DNA from: Cyanobacteria bacterium UBA1186
Lineage (GTDB): Bacteria; Cyanobacteriota; Vampirovibrionia; Gastranaerophilales; Gastranaerophilaceae
Direction: 5' to 3'
Length of the DNA stretch: 17,116 bases
Assembly: GCA_002309875.1 (NCBI GenBank)
Contig: DBYM01000058.1
Coordinates: 1-17,116 of the forward strand
Under the pieces are notes generated by a model. That model ran no database searches and was not told the origin of the DNA. It saw nothing but the letters and a program-made list of their open reading frames with translations. Within the stretch, counting starts at the first letter, position 1; every line of letters starts with the position of its first letter. Below are positions 14,415 to 17,116 of the stretch, piece after piece. The position numbers and the translations under genes were made by a program.

Positions 14415-15941
14415 TTAGTAATCTCTGAGTTTTTTCCAGAGTTGTGCGGCAGCCCAATTGCTTTGGTTGTGCTTGGCATATTTAACAACACTTTCAACTT
14501 CTTCAAATATGCCGTTCCAGTTTCCGCTTTCTGTCTGACGGAACAGTTTAACACTGTTATACCAATCGCACTTGCTCAAATCGTCGTGCCATCTCCAATT
14601 AACTTCATAAGGCAGAATTACAAAACAGGGAATACCCAAAGCACCTGCAAGATGTGCCAGAGAAGTATCATTACAAATTACCAAATCAAGGTTTGCCATC
14701 GCTGCGGCGGTCTGACCGAAATCAACCAAATCTTTTCCCACATCGGTAATATCATAATCGCAAGTCAGTTTATTTAAGTCCTGTGAGCCTTCGAATGTCT
14801 GGAAGGAATAGAATTTTGTTCCTTCAATCCCGAGCAGCGGTGCAAACATTTTGGCAGGAATTGCCCTGTCTTCGTCAAAATAAGTATTTCCTCTCCACTT
14901 AATACCGATTTTGAGTTTGTCGTTATTGAAATATTTTTCTTTATATTCTTCGGCAAGTTCAGGATTGAAACTCAGGTACCCTTCCGGAGATTCAAACACT
15001 TTTTCACCGCTCAGACCCAACAGATACGGCAGGCTTAATAACGGAGTATGAACATCAAATTCCAGATTCTGCTCAGGGATAAATCCGTCAAGAATTTCGT
15101 CTATGCCGAGTCCGCTTGCTTCAAAAAGCGGAACCAAAGGCCTTTGAGGGTAGAATATCACTTTTTTGCATTTTTTCTTCAGCAAAGGCAGATAGCGTGA
15201 AAACATCATAACGTCGCCAAAACCTGCTTCATAATATACAAAAATAGTCTTATCTTTAATATTTTCGCCTTTCCAAAGTCTGTCCAAAGATGCAAGATTC
15301 GGATAAGTTTTGTTTATAAGAGCAACAGCCGTTTCTTTGCTCGGTCTGTTTTCAAAAAGTTTAAGGCCGTGTTTGTAGTCTTTTGTCTGCAGAAGCGCAA
15401 CAGACAGAAAATAATCCGTTTCTTTGTCGTGCGGTTTAAGTTTTTTGCAGATTTTTAAAGCGGAAACAGCATTTTTGTACTGCCCTTCGATACTGTATGA
15501 GTGAGCAATGTTAAACCAGCCCTGATAAGAAGAAGGGTCGATTTTTAAGGCTCTGTCATAAAATTCTATTGCTTTAACGTTATTGTTAATATTTTTGAAG
15601 GCAAGAGCGATATTGAAAAGCAAAGGAAAACTTTTCGGATAATTTGTTATTACATCAGAGGAGTGAGAAATAATTTTGTCATAAAAACCGCCTCTTATAT
15701 ATGCCTGAAACAGTGTTTCATAGAAATATTCGCAGGGCTTGATTGAAATAGCCTTTTCAACCCACATAATTGCAGTTTCGATATCATTTTGCTGAAGTTT
15801 TAAAACACCCATCAAATTGCAGGCTTCCGCATTTTCGCAATCAAGTTTCAGGGCTTCCTGATAAGCATTTTCCGCTTCCGCAAATTTTCCGCACTGATGA
15901 CTTTCAAATCCTGTGTTAATAAATTCGTTTACTGTAGGCAT
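14415..15941 (-). CDS. TPR-repeat protein fused to a GT9-like glycosyltransferase domain
   Basis: 508 aa. Residues 1 to about 205 contain five to six tetratricopeptide repeats (for example CGKFAEAENAYQEALKLD, NVKAIEFYDRALKIDPSS), a protein-binding solenoid. Residues about 225-490 resemble the ADP-heptose/LPS heptosyltransferase (GT9) fold: an N-terminal half with VYYEAGFGDVMMFSRYLPLL, then IGIKWRGN, FYSFQ and the nucleotide-sugar-binding segment DLVICNDTSLAHLAGALGIP. The fusion is common in cyanobacterial relatives and some environmental phyla and suggests a cytoplasmic transferase acting on surface glycans or proteins (flagellin is one possibility, inferred only). SD AGGAGG (15949-15954) at 7 bases sets the start. 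It is separated from thrS by a terminator and may be co-transcribed with the downstream HAD gene. Confidence 0.88.
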   Translation of the reverse strand: MPTVNEFINTGFESHQCGKFAEAENAYQEALKLDCENAEACNLMGVLKLQQNDIETAIMWVEKAISIKPCEYFYETLFQAYIRGGFYDKIISHSSDVITNYPKSFPLLFNIALAFKNINNNVKAIEFYDRALKIDPSSYQGWFNIAHSYSIEGQYKNAVSALKICKKLKPHDKETDYFLSVALLQTKDYKHGLKLFENRPSKETAVALINKTYPNLASLDRLWKGENIKDKTIFVYYEAGFGDVMMFSRYLPLLKKKCKKVIFYPQRPLVPLFEASGLGIDEILDGFIPEQNLEFDVHTPLLSLPYLLGLSGEKVFESPEGYLSFNPELAEEYKEKYFNNDKLKIGIKWRGNTYFDEDRAIPAKMFAPLLGIEGTKFYSFQTFEGSQDLNKLTCDYDITDVGKDLVDFGQTAAAMANLDLVICNDTSLAHLAGALGIPCFVILPYEVNWRWHDDLSKCDWYNSVKLFRQTESGNWNGIFEEVESVVKYAKHNQSNWAAAQLWKKLRDY

Positions 15942-15960
15942 AGTTATCCCTCCTGTAATA

Positions 15961-15990
15961 ATTATAATGATTTTAAGCCAAATATCATAA
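15961..15990 (-). promoter_or_regulatory. Candidate promoter of the TPR-glycosyltransferase gene
   Basis: Minus strand TATAAT (15961-15966) lies just upstream of the SD; TTATGA (15985-15990) at 18 bases is a poor -35. A promoter is required here because a terminator lies upstream at 16024-16052. Confidence 0.35.
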
Positions 15991-16023
15991 TCTAAATAAA
16001 GGATTTTGTTTGGTAAACAAACA

Positions 16024-16052
16024 AAAACGGATTGGTTTTTGCCAATCCGTTT
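16024..16052 (-). terminator. Intrinsic terminator after thrS
   Basis: Eleven-base-pair stem AAACGGATTGG / CCAATCCGTTT around a 6-base loop (about 16025-16052). On the minus strand it is followed by TTTTTGTTTGTTT. It lies about 25 bases past the thrS stop. The plus strand also has a T-rich run (TTTCTTTTATT), so it could work in both directions. Confidence 0.9.
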
Positions 16053-16075
16053 CTTTTATTAATTAACCAATTTAT

Positions 16076-17116
16076 CTATGCTTTTGTTTTTATTTCATTC
16101 AAAATCATTTCGATAAATTCATCAACGCTCATTGTACCGACCTGACCGACACCGCGTTTTCTTACCGCAACAGAGTTTGCCTCAATTTCTTTGTCCCCGA
16201 TTACGCAGACATAAGGAACTTTTTTGTCCTGCAAACTTTCTCTGATTTTGTAATTCATAGATTCAGAGCGGTCATCAAGTTGAACTCTTATACCTGCATT
16301 ACGCATCTTCTTATAGACTTCTTCGGCGAAATCAACGTGTTTTTCATTTGAAATCGGAACGATTGAAACCTGAGTCGGAGCAAGCCAACAGGGGAATGCG
16401 CCTGCATAGTGCTCAATCAGAATGCCGTGGAATCTTTCCATAGAGCCGAAGATTACCCTGTGTAACATCAAAGGTGTCTTAAGTTGACCGTCTTTGTCCT
16501 GATATTTGATATCAAATCTTGCAGGGAGGTTAAAGTCAAGTTGAATGGTTGCACACTGCCAAGTTCTTCCGATTGCGTCTTTAACCTTGAAGTCAATTTT
16601 CGGACCGTAGAATGCTCCGTCACCTTCATTGATGTCATATTTCATTCCTCTGCGTTCCATTGCTTCCTTCAGGCCTGCTTCAGCCTTGTTCCAATTTTCA
16701 ATTTCACCGACATAACTTTCAGGACGGGTTGAAAGTTCAACTTCAAACTCCATCTTGAATATAGCCATTGTATCTGCAACAAAATCAATAATAGCATTGA
16801 TTTCATCAACAAGTTGTTCAGGTGTGCAGAAGATGTGAGCATCGTCCTGAGTAAATCCCTGAACCCTTGTCAAACCTGACAAAGCACCTGATTTTTCTTT
16901 TCTGTAAACAGTTCCCAATTCTGCCATTCTTAAAGGCAAAGAACGGTAAGAATATCTGTTAGCCTGATAAATCAGGATATGGAACGGACAGTTCATCGGT
17001 TTAACAACAAACTGATCATCGGAATCTTCGTCTTTCTGAATAAAGAACATATTTTCCTTGTAGTGGTCCATGTGCCCTGAAATTTCCCATAGAGTAGATT
17101 TTGCAATCTGCGGGGT
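16076..17116 (-). CDS. thrS: Threonyl-tRNA synthetase (5' end cut by window edge)
   Basis: 346 C-terminal residues are visible, and the frame is open through the right edge (beginning TPQIAKSTLWEISGHMDHYK), so the N-terminal TGS and editing domains lie outside. It charges tRNA-Thr. The class II core is present: KPMNCPFH with the zinc-ligand Cys, LRMAELGTVYRKEKSGALSG (motif 2), QGFTQDDAHIF with a zinc His, LHRVIFGSMERFHGILIEH (motif 3 region with the third zinc ligand), then the anticodon-binding domain from FPCWLAPTQVSIVPIS to DEFIEMILNEIKTKA. The ATG at 17069-17071 is internal, not the start. Phe follows CP where E. coli has Gly (MNCPGH); aromatic residues occur there in other ThrS. Ends in TAG with a terminator downstream. 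Confidence 0.96.
   Translation of the reverse strand, partial: TPQIAKSTLWEISGHMDHYKENMFFIQKDEDSDDQFVVKPMNCPFHILIYQANRYSYRSLPLRMAELGTVYRKEKSGALSGLTRVQGFTQDDAHIFCTPEQLVDEINAIIDFVADTMAIFKMEFEVELSTRPESYVGEIENWNKAEAGLKEAMERRGMKYDINEGDGAFYGPKIDFKVKDAIGRTWQCATIQLDFNLPARFDIKYQDKDGQLKTPLMLHRVIFGSMERFHGILIEHYAGAFPCWLAPTQVSIVPISNEKHVDFAEEVYKKMRNAGIRVQLDDRSESMNYKIRESLQDKKVPYVCVIGDKEIEANSVAVRKRGVGQVGTMSVDEFIEMILNEIKTKA

Noticed and set aside
17069..17071. ATG as the start of thrS
   Set aside because: The frame continues upstream with conserved ThrS sequence (TPQIAKSTLWEISGH) to the window edge.

Overview
The window is AT-rich bacterial chromosome with compact genes, short intergenic gaps and clear Shine-Dalgarno (SD) sequences. 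It carries about 15 protein genes and no rRNA, tRNA, transposon or CRISPR array that I can see. The RecG with a cyanobacterial-type N-terminal extension, the TPR-glycosyltransferase fusion, the low G+C and the flagellar operon suggest a non-photosynthetic relative of cyanobacteria (Candidatus Melainabacteria / Gastranaerophilales-like). This placement is an inference; no taxonomic marker gene decides it.

Layout. (1) 1-1355, minus: a metallophosphoesterase/5'-nucleotidase-like protein, cut by the left edge, then a small secreted helical protein (1473-2084, minus) with its own terminator. (2) 2235-4619, plus: recG, apparently leaderless. (3) 4640-4842: a dense regulatory gap with a sigma70-type promoter, a strong terminator about 20 bases beyond its predicted start site, and then a second sigma70-type promoter. 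The second promoter drives the flagellar basal-body/export operon fliF-fliG-fliH-fliI (4843-9536), which has overlapping or closely spaced genes and ends in a GTGAATA heptamer repeat. (4) 9632-13085, minus: a compact four-gene cluster of class III aminotransferase, alpha/beta hydrolase with a Cys nucleophile, small membrane protein and secreted protein. A MarR-family regulator (13265-13717) is divergent from it, and the intergenic gap holds two copies of a 20-bp palindromic site plus a separate 16-bp palindrome. (5) 13722-17116, minus: an MtnX-like HAD phosphatase, a TPR/GT9-like glycosyltransferase, and thrS cut by the right edge.

How the parts work together. FliF (MS ring), FliG (rotor/switch), FliH and FliI (export ATPase and its stator) form the core of the flagellar base; fliE and fliJ are not adjacent. 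The MarR-linked cluster is the best candidate for an uncharacterised system: a PLP enzyme, a possible thiol hydrolase, a membrane protein and an exported protein that appear co-transcribed and under a local ligand-responsive repressor. Its substrate cannot be read from sequence. recG and thrS are housekeeping genes.
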